From contig NZ_CP026124.1 in assembly GCF_002902905.1 (NCBI RefSeq), forward strand, positions 3,286,001-3,350,000: a stretch of DNA of 64,000 nucleotides, read 5' to 3'. Under the pieces are notes generated by a model. That model ran no database searches and was not told the origin of the DNA. It was given only the letters and a program-made list of their open reading frames with translations. The DNA comes from Achromobacter sp. AONIH1. Its GTDB lineage: Bacteria > Pseudomonadota > Gammaproteobacteria > Burkholderiales > Burkholderiaceae_B. Shown here one piece after another: positions 35,738-43,360 of this stretch. A program made the translations under genes and the position numbers. Within the stretch, counting starts at the first letter, position 1, and the number at the start of each line of letters is the position of its first letter.

Positions 35738-36706
35738 GTGGCTATCAATCAAATCCTTCCCTTCGGCACCGCCGCCGGCGCCAACGTGCTCGCACCCGCC
35801 GACTATCAGGCCCTGGCCAGCCGCAATGCCGGCTTCTCGGCCGGCACCGCCAAGTCTAAAGAACTGAATACCGTCTGGCGCCAGGCGTCCTTCGTGGCCG
35901 CCATGCTCGGCCAGTACATCGCCGACAAGAGCGGCCAGGACGTGCTGGACAACGGCGACCTGGCCGCGCTGCAGGCCAAGTTCGTGGCCGCCCTGGCCGC
36001 CTCGCCGGCCTTCACCGGCACGCCCACCGCGCCCACGCCCGCCGCCGGCGACAAGAGCGGCAAGCTTGCCACCACCGCCTTCGTGGCCGGCAACTTCCCG
36101 CGCGTGTGCTCGATCGGCGCGCTGCCGACGCAGGACATCGGCCCGATCATCGTGGCGGAATGCTCCGAGGTCTGGACCTGGGTATCCACCCCGTACTACA
36201 CCGGCTACCGCTCGCCGCTCTGCGGCCGTCCGGTGGACGGTCACACCGTCACCCCGCTGGCCAGCGAAGTCGACGCGGTCGGCGGCGAGCTGAGCAAGAC
36301 CGACTATGCGCGCCTGTGGGGCTATGCGCGCGAGAATAATCTGGTGGTGTCCGATGCGGTCTGGACCGCGAACCGTGGGGCGCATTACTTCGCGGATGTC
36401 AGCGGGACGACGTTCCGGGTGCCGGATTTGCGGAATATGTTCCGGCGGTATACGGGGACTGACGCTGACACTGCAAATGCGAGGGGGCTGGCGAGCAGGC
36501 AGGGTGACTTGCTACGGAGGCATTCACATCGCTTCCAGACATCAGGTCAAAGCGGGACTAGCTCAGGCGAGGCCATCGCGGTCCATCGCAATGTCATGAG
36601 CGCTGTCAACATCATTTGGAACAATTCCGGCTCTACCATTGATGACAGTGGCGGGAACGAAACCCGACCGGTGAACACGGCGTACCACCCCCGCATCCAC
36701 GTATGA
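35738..36706 (+). CDS. Tail fibre with tail-collar domain; currently expressed shufflon variant
   Basis: A 322-residue fibre. Residues 1-130 are a baseplate-binding region (MAINQILPFGTAAGANVLAP onward); residues ~150-240 form a tail-collar-like domain (CGRPVDGHTVTP ... FRVPDLRNMFRRYTG). At residues 245-250 (TANARG) the gene crosses the 13-bp element CACTGCAAATGCG, and the rest (ASRQGDLLRRHSHRFQTSGQ to NTAYHPRIHV) is an exchangeable tip. Three alternative tips lie downstream on the other strand. The tip presumably binds the receptor on the target cell. The stop is 2 bp from the stop of the first inverted cassette. Confidence 0.9.
   Translation: MAINQILPFGTAAGANVLAPADYQALASRNAGFSAGTAKSKELNTVWRQASFVAAMLGQYIADKSGQDVLDNGDLAALQAKFVAALAASPAFTGTPTAPTPAAGDKSGKLATTAFVAGNFPRVCSIGALPTQDIGPIIVAECSEVWTWVSTPYYTGYRSPLCGRPVDGHTVTPLASEVDAVGGELSKTDYARLWGYARENNLVVSDAVWTANRGAHYFADVSGTTFRVPDLRNMFRRYTGTDADTANARGLASRQGDLLRRHSHRFQTSGQSGTSSGEAIAVHRNVMSAVNIIWNNSGSTIDDSGGNETRPVNTAYHPRIHV
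36469..36481 (+). repeat. Shufflon crossover site in the expressed fibre gene
   Basis: CACTGCAAATGCG followed by AGGGGG. It is the only copy in plus orientation; the other three are inverted. It codes for T-A-N-A within the fibre. Confidence 0.85.
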
Positions 36707-36708
36707 AA

Positions 36709-36979
36709 TTAGGCATGGATACGTGGGTGATAAGCGACGTTTTCCGGTCTAACCATGGCAGACATGCTCGACATTGTGACGGAGGTGTAGCCGCCCGGGA
36801 CGATGGTGGAGCGCAGTGCCGGATAACGAGACAAGTCGGCGCTATCGGCGCCGATCGACGCAGGTGCGTTCGGGCTAGGACAACCCAGCGCCGTCACCCC
36901 CTCGCCGTCACTTGTTAAGGGATCGTAGGGTATGAGGGTGCCGCGCTGCTTGCTCCCAACGACTCTCGCATTTGCAGTG
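36709..36979 (-). other. Silent fibre cassette C
   Basis: From the site at 36967-36979 it encodes TANARVVGSKQRGTLIPYDP and onward to RPENVAYHPRIHA with a TAA at 36709-36711, tail-to-tail with the expressed fibre. It codes for 89 residues from the shared T. No start codon or ribosome binding site precedes it, so it should be silent until inverted. Confidence 0.85.
36967..36979 (-). repeat. Shufflon crossover site of cassette C
   Basis: CACTGCAAATGCG on the minus strand, followed by AGAGTCG. It is inverted relative to the site in the fibre gene. Confidence 0.85.
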
Positions 36980-36988
36980 AGGCAGTCG

Positions 36989-37196
36989 TCAAGCATGGAT
37001 CCGAGGGTGGTATGCGGCGTTTACCGGCCGCGTCTCGGCTCCGCCGGCCTGGCCGGTAACACCTGCGCCGTACAGCGCATAAGAACTCTGGCCAGCGCTC
37101 AAAGATCCAGAGCCCACACCGACCGCGAGGCTGGCGTGGTGGTGGCTCTGGAGCTGCTGGAGTTGCTGCGAAGCCAGCGCGCGCGCATTTGCAGTG
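36989..37196 (-). other. Silent fibre cassette B
   Basis: From the site at 37184-37196 it encodes TANARALASQQLQQLQSHHH and onward through AVGVGSGSLSAGQSSYALYG to ETRPVNAAYHPRIHA, with TGA at 36989-36991. It is the shortest tip, 68 residues from the shared T, and has a His-rich, Gly/Ser-rich sequence. It has no start of its own and therefore can be missed by gene finders. Confidence 0.85.
37184..37196 (-). repeat. Shufflon crossover site of cassette B
   Basis: CACTGCAAATGCG on the minus strand, followed by CGCGCG; the bases after the 13-mer differ from those of the other sites. Confidence 0.85.
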
Positions 37197-37205
37197 AAGT
37201 GGACG

Positions 37206-37476
37206 TCACATGTGGACTCGAGGGTAATAGGCAGTGTTCATTGCCCTAGTCTCAGATGAAGTACGTGTTCCTGCCGAAAGTGCGAACACGGCATCTATAA
37301 ACCTCAGAGGAGCCACACCGCCGGTCGAAGCTGCGTAGATCAGCCCCGTATCGCGTGTTTTGGCAAAGACACCATCGACCATGCCGCTGGTGCCAGCGGC
37401 TAGGTCGATCAGCGTTCCTGTTGCGCGCTGGATGGCGTCCAACTGCTTACTGGCTAATCCCCTCGCATTTGCAGTG
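37206..37476 (-). other. Silent fibre cassette A
   Basis: From the site at 37464-37476 it encodes TANARGLASKQLDAIQRATG and onward through AAGTSGMVDGVFAKTRDTGL to ETRAMNTAYYPRVHM, with TGA at 37206-37208. It codes for 89 residues from the shared T. A chance in-frame ATG lies upstream of the site, but without a ribosome binding site. The LDAIQRATGTLIDLA segment is typical of collar-type fibre tips. Confidence 0.85.
37464..37476 (-). repeat. Shufflon crossover site of cassette A
   Basis: CACTGCAAATGCG on the minus strand, followed by AGGGGATTAGCC, the copy most like the one in the expressed fibre (shared AGGGG). It marks the outer edge of the shufflon, 25 bp before the fibre-assembly gene. Confidence 0.85.
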
Positions 37477-37500
37477 CAAACCCCATTTAAAGGAAAAACT

Positions 37501-37857
37501 ATGCACAAATCCGTATTTCAAACCGACGACGACGGCCTGTTCCTCTATGAGACCGTCGCCAATGATCTGCCCCTGTCGCCCGGCGCCTACAACGTGCCCT
37601 TTGGCGCCTATCCCGATGCGCCGCCCGCAGGCGGCAGCGGCCGTTGGCCGCGCTGGACGGGCAATGGCTGGCAGATGGTCGAAGACCATCGCGCCACGCC
37701 GCTATGGGTGGCGGAAACGGGGGAGTCCTATGCGATCGGCAGCAAGATCAAGCTGCGCGGCGGTGTTGACGACCTGCGCTATCCCGGCTGGGGACCGTTG
37801 CCCGCCTGGCTGAGTGATACGGCGCCGCAGCGTCCGGCCGAGGGCGCGGGCGTCTGA
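37501..37857 (+). CDS. Tail fibre assembly-type protein
   Basis: A 118-residue protein directly outside the shufflon. The N-terminus (MHKSVFQTDDDGLFLYETVA) and the core YPDAPPAGGSGRWPRWTGNG WQ-type stretch are like small proteins that follow tail fibre genes and help fibre folding or trimerisation. An AAAGGA ribosome binding site precedes the ATG at 37501. Any transcript from the fibre gene must pass through the three inverted cassettes to reach it. It would have to serve all tip variants. Confidence 0.7.
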   Translation: MHKSVFQTDDDGLFLYETVANDLPLSPGAYNVPFGAYPDAPPAGGSGRWPRWTGNGWQMVEDHRATPLWVAETGESYAIGSKIKLRGGVDDLRYPGWGPLPAWLSDTAPQRPAEGAGV

Positions 37858-37915
37858 CGATAGTCCGGCAGTGCTGTCTCTTCGGCGGCCCTGCACCGGG
37901 CGCTGGATCTGCGCG

Positions 37916-38938
37916 CTAGGCGGCGAGCGGAAGAGCGTCCAGCCCTTCGAGTCGTTCGCGGCGCAGCTGTTCCAGCTGGCGCTTGCCCAGCGGACTGCGC
38001 GCCAGCTTCTGCGCCAGCTCGCGTCCATGCGGATGGTAGTAGCGCAGCAGCATGCGGGTGTCGACGTTGCCGTTGACCTTGGCCAGCTCGTGGATCTGGA
38101 ACACCGTGGCCAGCTGTGAGGTGCCTTCGTGCCGCAGATCGTGAAAGCGCAGATCGCGGAAATAGGCCGTGTTGGGACGCCGTCCGTGATGACGGCACAG
38201 CGCTTCGTAGCGCAGGCGGGCGCGGCGTCGCGCGCGGATGAAGGCGCGCGTGACGGAGCCCGGACGCATCGCGAAGATGCGCCCGCGCATCGGCTTGCCG
38301 GTGACCCAGCGGCGTAGCGCCTCGCGCGCTAGCGGGGTCAGCGGCACGTCGCGCGCGCGGCCGTTCTTGGTGTGGGGCAGGTGGACCACGCCATGCATCA
38401 GGTCCAGGTGCTCGCGCTGGATGCCGACCACTTCCGAGCGGCGCATGCCGGTTTCCCGGGCCACCGTCAGGATGGTGGGCAGCTCGCTGGAGCGGGTGGC
38501 CTGGATGATCCAGTCCAGTTCCTGGCGCGGGCATTGCTCTTCGGACAGGCCGCGCAGCGTGATGCGGTCGAACAGTCGACGGTCGCGGGCATCGTCGATC
38601 GCCGGCCTGCGCACCAATTGAACCGGGTTCGCCAGCTGGTCGAAGCCCCAATCCTTGCGGATCACCGTGTAGACGTGGGACAGGAAGGCCATGCGCCGCA
38701 CGACGGTGGCCGGCGCGCGGTCCTTCAGCCATTCGTCGCGCAGCTCGGTCAAGTCCGAGCTGCGGATCCGGTCCACCGGCCGGATCGCCTGCCGGGTCGC
38801 TCGCCAGATGCGGGCTATGGACTGCTCTGATACGTGCCCCTTCTTCGTGGCTGAGACCTCGGCCAGATAGCGATCGAGCGCATCGGCCAGGGTGGGCGCG
38901 GGTTTGCGGCGGGGCTGTCGGCGGGTCCAGGGCTTCAT
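37916..38938 (-). CDS. Tyrosine recombinase, probable shufflon recombinase (Rci-like)
   Basis: A 340-residue site-specific recombinase. Catalytic residues in order: R166 (ETGMRRSE), K191 (HTKNG), H266 and R269 (FHDLRHEG), and nucleophile Y300 (LLRYYHP). The position usually held by His or Trp before the tyrosine is N291 (VNGN). The HDLRHEGTSQL stretch resembles the HDLRHEA-type motif of Rci and other shufflon recombinases. The gene is transcribed toward the cassettes and ends 58 bp from the fibre-assembly gene. No att-like sites are seen and the element is headless, so a role in tip inversion is more likely than integration. Confidence 0.82.
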   Translation of the reverse strand: MKPWTRRQPRRKPAPTLADALDRYLAEVSATKKGHVSEQSIARIWRATRQAIRPVDRIRSSDLTELRDEWLKDRAPATVVRRMAFLSHVYTVIRKDWGFDQLANPVQLVRRPAIDDARDRRLFDRITLRGLSEEQCPRQELDWIIQATRSSELPTILTVARETGMRRSEVVGIQREHLDLMHGVVHLPHTKNGRARDVPLTPLAREALRRWVTGKPMRGRIFAMRPGSVTRAFIRARRRARLRYEALCRHHGRRPNTAYFRDLRFHDLRHEGTSQLATVFQIHELAKVNGNVDTRMLLRYYHPHGRELAQKLARSPLGKRQLEQLRRERLEGLDALPLAA

Positions 38939-39039
38939 TGCAGGTTCGGAAATCAGAGTGGGATCAGGAGTGTAGGCGCCCCATTGGCGGGCGCGCGACG
39001 CGAGCGGGCGAGAGTTTCGCCCGGATCGCGTTTTTTTCT

Positions 39040-39072
39040 TCCATGGCCGGCGCCTCCCTGCGCCCGGCCATG
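39040..39072. repeat. Long inverted repeat before the lysis genes
   Basis: CCATGGCCGG (39040-39049) pairs with CCGGCCATGG (39063-39072), extended by three pairs with one bulge around a CTCCCT loop. A seven-T run lies just before it at 39030-39036. It stands between the recombinase start and the holin start and could be a regulatory hairpin in the lysis leader. Confidence 0.55.
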
Positions 39073-39116
39073 GGCGGGAGACAGGGATGCGGGGTGGTCA
39101 GAGGAGTAGCAAGGAT

Positions 39117-39578
39117 ATGGAACCGGGATCGACGGGGTTGGGCGGGTTTGCCGCGTTGAAGATTGCGCTGGCGTTCGGCATGCCGGCGGCCATGGCGGCG
39201 CTGATCGGCATGTTGCTGATGCCGCCGCGCAGCTCGCGCGAGTTCGTGGCGCGCACCGCCTGTACTGTGGTGAGTTCGTTCTTGTTCGGGCCTTTGCTGG
39301 CGATCGGGATGATCGCCTGGATGCCCGACATTGTTTCGTCCGCCTATTGGCTGGCCCAGCGCACGGGCCTGGGCGAGGACGGGCTGCTGGCCATGTTCTA
39401 CGTGCTGGGGCCGTGCATGTTGCTGGCAGGGCTGCCGGCCTGGTGGGTGCTGGGCGCCTATCTGCGCCTGACGGCCAAGCTGCAGAACCAGGACCTGGTC
39501 GATTGGGCGGTCGAGATCCGGCGCAAGGCGCTGGGCTTGGGGCAGGGTACGGAGAAAGGAGGAAATCATGACGCTTGA
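39117..39578 (+). CDS. Putative holin
   Basis: A 153-residue protein with three hydrophobic segments (around residues 10-35, 47-68 and 88-115: ALKIALAFGMPAAMAALIGM, VVSSFLFGPLLAIGMIAWM, LLAMFYVLGPCMLLAGLPAWW) and a charged C-terminus, directly before the endolysin gene and overlapping it by 11 bp. This is the usual holin position and layout. No family name is certain. The ATG at 39117 has GAGGAG and AAGGA motifs upstream. Confidence 0.7.
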   Translation: MEPGSTGLGGFAALKIALAFGMPAAMAALIGMLLMPPRSSREFVARTACTVVSSFLFGPLLAIGMIAWMPDIVSSAYWLAQRTGLGEDGLLAMFYVLGPCMLLAGLPAWWVLGAYLRLTAKLQNQDLVDWAVEIRRKALGLGQGTEKGGNHDA

Positions 39579-40056
39579 ACAAGTGATGCGGGACGCGATC
39601 CGGCCCGCGCTGGCCCTGCTACCGGCCGCCATGGACACGCCGCAGGCGCGCTGCATGCTGTTGGCGATCGGCCTGCAGGAAAGCCGTTTCGTGCATCGGC
39701 GGCAGATCGGTGGTCCGGCGCGCGGCTTCTGGCAGTTTGAACAAGGCGGCGGCGTGCGCGGCGTGCTGGCGCATCCGGCCAGCGCGGCGCTGGCGCGCCA
39801 GGTATGCCAGGTTCGCGGGGTGCCGCCGACGGCGCCGTCCGTGTACTCGCGCCTGGAACTGGACGATGTGCTGGCGGCCGCGTTTGCGCGGCTGCTGCTT
39901 TGGACCGATCCGGCGCGCCTGCCGCGCACGGGCGATGCCGATGCTGCCTGGGCGTTGTACTTGCGCACCTGGCGGCCGGGCAAACCCCATCGCCAGACCT
40001 GGGACGCGCTGCATGCCCAGGCGGCGCAAGCGACCGAGGAGTTGGAACATGCTTGA
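39568..40056 (+). CDS. Endolysin/transglycosylase-like lysis enzyme
   Basis: A 162-residue soluble protein. The LQESRF segment (glutamate near residue 39) followed by GPARGFWQFE resembles the catalytic region of lytic transglycosylase/lysozyme-type phage endolysins. Its place between holin and spanins supports a role in degrading the producing cell's peptidoglycan for release. No signal peptide is seen, so it depends on the holin. The fold is inferred from short motifs. Confidence 0.72.
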   Translation: MTLEQVMRDAIRPALALLPAAMDTPQARCMLLAIGLQESRFVHRRQIGGPARGFWQFEQGGGVRGVLAHPASAALARQVCQVRGVPPTAPSVYSRLELDDVLAAAFARLLLWTDPARLPRTGDADAAWALYLRTWRPGKPHRQTWDALHAQAAQATEELEHA

Positions 40057-40318
40057 GTCATGGGTGAAGCGTAGCCTCGGCTGGATGGCGGCCTTGCTGG
40101 CGGGCCTGGCCGCCGTCGCCGGGGTGTATTGGAGGGGGCGGGCCCGGGGGCGCGAACAGGAGCGCGCCGACACCGAGGCCCGCCTCCAGGCCAGGGCCGT
40201 GCAGGCCCGCAAGGAGGTGGAACATGTGCGTGAGAACGTGGCTCGCAGCGATGACGATGCCGTGGCTGCTCGGCTCAAGTCTGGCTGGGTGCGCGGCGGT
40301 CCCGAAGACCGGCGTTGA
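40049..40318 (+). CDS. Inner-membrane spanin (Rz-like)
   Basis: An 89-residue protein with one N-terminal transmembrane helix (LGWMAALLAGLAAVAGVYW) and a long helical periplasmic part rich in Arg, Glu and Ala (GREQERADTEARLQARAVQA), as in i-spanins. It overlaps the endolysin end by 8 bp. The o-spanin gene is nested in its 3' end in a different frame. Confidence 0.8.
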   Translation: MLESWVKRSLGWMAALLAGLAAVAGVYWRGRARGREQERADTEARLQARAVQARKEVEHVRENVARSDDDAVAARLKSGWVRGGPEDRR

Positions 40319-40445
40319 ATATTGCGACCATGCCCGGCCGGTCTATTTTGGAACCGCGGCCGAGGTCGATGCCACGCCGCCCGGTGTAAGAAGGCAGATT
40401 CTGGAACATAATGAAACGGTCGCGCGCCTCTGCGTTTTGAATTAA
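40224..40445 (+). CDS. Outer-membrane spanin lipoprotein (Rz1-like), overlapping i-spanin
   Basis: A 73-residue protein with a short signal peptide and the lipobox LAGC (cysteine near residue 23), then a short mature part ending RLCVLN. It begins inside the i-spanin gene in another frame and extends 127 bp past it. This is the usual nested Rz/Rz1 layout. Together they fuse the inner and outer membranes in the last step of lysis. It is the last gene of the island. Confidence 0.82.
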   Translation: MCVRTWLAAMTMPWLLGSSLAGCAAVPKTGVEYCDHARPVYFGTAAEVDATPPGVRRQILEHNETVARLCVLN

Positions 40446-40733
40446 ATTGGGGACGCGGTGTTTCATCCTATGCTGTTCGGTCATGGACCGGGTAGCCGCC
40501 GATACCGCCCGGCGAGGCGGTCAATCCGCTGTGGCGGACGCGGCACGGCAGGGACAGTTGCTGGCGCTCATTGTGTGATTGCGGGGTTTTGCAATAATTT
40601 CTGACTTTCTCTTCCCGCCATTTATTGGCCGGAACGAGGCATCGGGAGGCGCTATGGGGCGGGGAGTGCGGTTCGGACAGCGCGCGTGGCGCAGGGCGCC
40701 GCGCGTTTCGAGTGCCATGGATTCCTGACGATC

Positions 40734-42308
40734 ATGACCGACGGCGAGAGCTTGGTCAGCGCGCGGGCACGCCCGCCACGCCGGTACTCCATGCGCACCG
40801 GTCTGCTGCTGCTGGTGTTCGCCTGTATTTTCCCGGCGCTCGTGGTGGCCTCGTTGGCGGTGTACGAGAGCTACGTCATCCAGAAAGAGCGCATATTCCG
40901 CGACAAGATATTCCTGGCCCGCAATCTCACCGCGATTCTTGATCGCGAGTTGACGGCGGTCGAGGCTGGCATGCAGATGTTGGCGTCTTCGCCCGATCTG
41001 GTGGCGGGCGACCTGCCCGCGTTCCATCAGCGCGCCCGCGATGCGGTGCGCTTCCAGATCGCCGACAGTTACGTGCTGACCGACAGGGCGGGCCGGCAGG
41101 TCCTCAATACCCTGGTTCCCTACGGCACGTCGCTGCCGATGAGTCGGGTGCCGCGCGATCTGGACCGTGTGTTCGAGTCACGCGCGCCGGTGCTGAGTGG
41201 CCTGTTCACCGGCGCGGTCAGCGGCAGTCCCAGGATCGCGCTGGGCGTGCCCGTGCTGCGCGGCGAGGACGTGATCTACAGCCTGAACGTAGGCCTGTCG
41301 CCGGAGCGCATCGGTGCGGTGCTGGGCCGCCGCTCCTTGCCCGAAGGCTGGGTGGCCGCGGTGCTGGACAGTTCCGGCACGATCGTCGCGCGCACGCGCG
41401 ATACGGCCAAGTTCGTGGGGCAGAAGGCAGTGCCGGCCTTGGCGCGCGCCGTCCAGGACGAGAGCGAGGGTTCGCTGGAGACCCTGACCAAGGAAGGCAC
41501 GCCGGTCTACACGGCCTTCAGCCGTTCCGCCTTGTCGGGATGGACCGTCGCGGCCGGCGCGCCCATGACCCTGGTGACCACGGATCTCTATCGTTCGATC
41601 GCCTGGATCGCGCTCGGCACGCTGGCGGCCTTCGGGCTGGGCTTGTGGCTGGCCTTGAAACTCGCCAGCCGCCTGACGTCGGCCGTGCAGGGACTGGTCG
41701 GGCCGGCGCTGGCGCTCGGGGAAGGGCGGCCGGTGGAGGTGCCGCGCACCCATGTGAAGGAAGCGGTGGAAGTGGGGACAGCCTTGCAGCAGGCCTCGCG
41801 GATGTTGGCCCATGCTCAGCATCTGGCGCACTACGACCCACTGACCGGCTTGTGCAACCGCGTGCTGTTCGGCGAACTGGTGCTGCGTGAATTGGCCGTG
41901 GCGCAACGCAGCGGCGCTTCGTTCGCGATCCTGGCGATCGACCTGGACGGTTTCAAGGCCGTGAACGACATGCACGGGCACGCCGCCGGCGATACCGTGC
42001 TGAAAGAGGCCGCCGACCGGATGGCCAATGCCATTCGCGTCTCTGACGTGGCGGCGCGGCTGGGCGGCGATGAGTTCGCCATTCTGTTGCTGGCGGGCAA
42101 CCGGGAAAGCGCCCAGGCCGTGGCCGAGGCGCTGGTGGAAAGCCTGTCGCTGCCCTATGCCAACGTCAAGGTCGCGGTGTCGGCCAGTGTGGGCATCGCC
42201 GTCTATCCGCAATCGGGCACGACCATGCTGCAGCTGCTCGAGCGCGCCGATGTGGCCTTGTACCAGGCCAAGGGGCTGGGCAAGCGCCGGGTCGCATCCG
42301 ACGTGTGA
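40734..42308 (+). CDS. Membrane-bound diguanylate cyclase with periplasmic sensor domain
   Basis: A 524-residue protein. A transmembrane helix near residues 22-42 is followed by a periplasmic double-Cache-like domain, a second helix (WIALGTLAAFGLGLWLALKL near residue 290) with a HAMP-like stretch, and a C-terminal GGDEF domain. The GGDEF motif is intact at residues 444-448 and an RxxD inhibitory site (RVSD, 435-438) lies five residues upstream, so it should make cyclic di-GMP and be subject to product inhibition. The start at 40734 is chosen; others at 40686 and 40791 are possible. It lies just outside the tailocin island. Confidence 0.9.
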   Translation: MTDGESLVSARARPPRRYSMRTGLLLLVFACIFPALVVASLAVYESYVIQKERIFRDKIFLARNLTAILDRELTAVEAGMQMLASSPDLVAGDLPAFHQRARDAVRFQIADSYVLTDRAGRQVLNTLVPYGTSLPMSRVPRDLDRVFESRAPVLSGLFTGAVSGSPRIALGVPVLRGEDVIYSLNVGLSPERIGAVLGRRSLPEGWVAAVLDSSGTIVARTRDTAKFVGQKAVPALARAVQDESEGSLETLTKEGTPVYTAFSRSALSGWTVAAGAPMTLVTTDLYRSIAWIALGTLAAFGLGLWLALKLASRLTSAVQGLVGPALALGEGRPVEVPRTHVKEAVEVGTALQQASRMLAHAQHLAHYDPLTGLCNRVLFGELVLRELAVAQRSGASFAILAIDLDGFKAVNDMHGHAAGDTVLKEAADRMANAIRVSDVAARLGGDEFAILLLAGNRESAQAVAEALVESLSLPYANVKVAVSASVGIAVYPQSGTTMLQLLERADVALYQAKGLGKRRVASDV

Positions 42309-42421
42309 GCGGTCGGGCGGGCGCCTGGCTGGCGCGGTCAATTGGTTAAACTGCCCGGCTTTGGCGTCCCGGTTGTTCGGGGGGCTGGCCGTCATGAGCG
42401 GCGCGCAGCAGGAAGTCGCAG

Positions 42422-43342
42422 TTGAAATCAGTCATTGGAATTGGCAGCAGCCGCAATGCCGCCACCTTGTCCGGCCTTGCGGCGGTGGCGCTGTGGGGCA
42501 CCGTCGTCGGCTTGATCCGAGGTGTCAGCGAGAACTTCGGCCCAATCGGGGGAGCGGCGCTGATCTATACCGTCGGGTCGGTCCTGCTTCTTGCGATGCT
42601 GGGGTTCCCGCGCCTGGGCGCATTCCCGCGCCGTTATCTCATCGTCGGCAGCGCGCTGTTCGTGTCCTATGAAATCTGCCTGTCGCTGTCGCTGGGCTTC
42701 GCCGCCGATCGCGCGCAGGCCATCGAGCTGGGCATCGTCAACTATCTGTGGCCCTGTTTGACGGTGGTTTTCGCCATGCTGATCAACGGTCAGCGCGCCA
42801 GCGCCTGGGTGGTCCCGGGCATCGCGCTGTCGCTGTGCGGGATCGCCTGGGTGGTGGGTGGCTCGGCCGGCCTGTCGTGGGAGCGCAGCATCGCCAACGT
42901 TGCCAGCAACCCAGTGAGCTATGGCCTGGCTTTTTGCGGCGCGATCATCTGGGCCGTCTACTGCAACGTGACCAAGCGATATGCCGACGGCAAGAACGGC
43001 GTGGCCCTGTTCTTCATGTTGACGGCGGCGGCCTTGTGGGTCAAATACCTGTTGGCGGGCGAAGCGACGCTGCGTTTCGCCTGGCCGGCGATGCTGGAGC
43101 TGCTGGTCGCGGGCAGCGCCATGGCGGCGGGCTATGCCTTGTGGAACATCGGGGTGCTCAGAGGCAACCTGACGCTGCTGGCCACGGCTTCGTATTTCAC
43201 GCCGGTGCTGTCCACGCTGTTTGCCGCGCTCTGGCTGTCCACGCGGTTGACCATGGCCTTCTGGCAAGGCGTGCTGATGGTCACGGCGGGGTCGCTGCTG
43301 TGCTGGGCGGCGACGCGCGGCCGGCCTGCGCGGGCAGGCTAG
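42422..43342 (+). CDS. yddG: YddG-type aromatic amino acid/drug-metabolite exporter
   Basis: A 306-residue DMT-superfamily permease with about ten helices and EamA-like repeats. It resembles E. coli YddG, which exports aromatic amino acids and methyl viologen: the N-terminal TLSGLAAVALWGTVVGLIRG and the ELGIVNYLWPCLTVVFAMLI segment are typical. I use the TTG at 42422 because an AGGAAG ribosome binding site lies 8 bp upstream and no good in-frame ATG is near. The gene is monocistronic. Confidence 0.85.
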   Translation: MKSVIGIGSSRNAATLSGLAAVALWGTVVGLIRGVSENFGPIGGAALIYTVGSVLLLAMLGFPRLGAFPRRYLIVGSALFVSYEICLSLSLGFAADRAQAIELGIVNYLWPCLTVVFAMLINGQRASAWVVPGIALSLCGIAWVVGGSAGLSWERSIANVASNPVSYGLAFCGAIIWAVYCNVTKRYADGKNGVALFFMLTAAALWVKYLLAGEATLRFAWPAMLELLVAGSAMAAGYALWNIGVLRGNLTLLATASYFTPVLSTLFAALWLSTRLTMAFWQGVLMVTAGSLLCWAATRGRPARAG

Positions 43343-43360
43343 CCGCAAGGGGACAGCACA

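Larger units (their letters stand above)
36467..37478. other. Tail-fibre shufflon: one expressed and three silent C-terminal cassettes
   Basis: About 1 kb containing four in-frame alternative fibre ends. Each begins at CACTGCAAATGCG, read as T-A-N-A-R, and each ends in a related motif (ETRPVN-type, then AYHPRIH). One is in the fibre gene; the other three are on the minus strand in tandem, without start codons or ribosome binding sites. Inversion between the plus-strand site and any minus-strand site would fuse the fixed 244 residues to tips giving proteins of about 322, 333, 312 or 333 residues. Confidence 0.88.

Noticed and set aside
36709..36996. Minus-strand reading frame as an independent gene
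   Set aside because: Its protein-like part begins at the crossover site and matches fibre tips; no ribosome binding site precedes its ATG. It is treated as silent cassette C.
36467..37478. CRISPR-like array
   Set aside because: Only four copies of a 13-mer, in mixed orientation, separated by 200-500 bp of coding sequence; no cas genes.
37206..37508. Minus-strand reading frame as an independent gene
   Set aside because: Same reasoning: it starts by chance upstream of the crossover site and is silent cassette A of the shufflon.
35738..37508. Diversity-generating retroelement like that of Bordetella phage BPP-1
   Set aside because: There is no reverse transcriptase, no template repeat and no adenine-specific variation; the variants are whole different cassettes at inverted sites.
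37916..38938. Ordinary prophage integrase marking an attachment site
   Set aside because: I found no direct repeat or tRNA at the island ends, the gene is internal beside the shufflon, and the tRNA-Met is about 5 kb outside the island.
40446..40733. Further phage gene after the spanins
   Set aside because: No open frame with a start or motif; the sequence appears to be the leader of the diguanylate cyclase gene.
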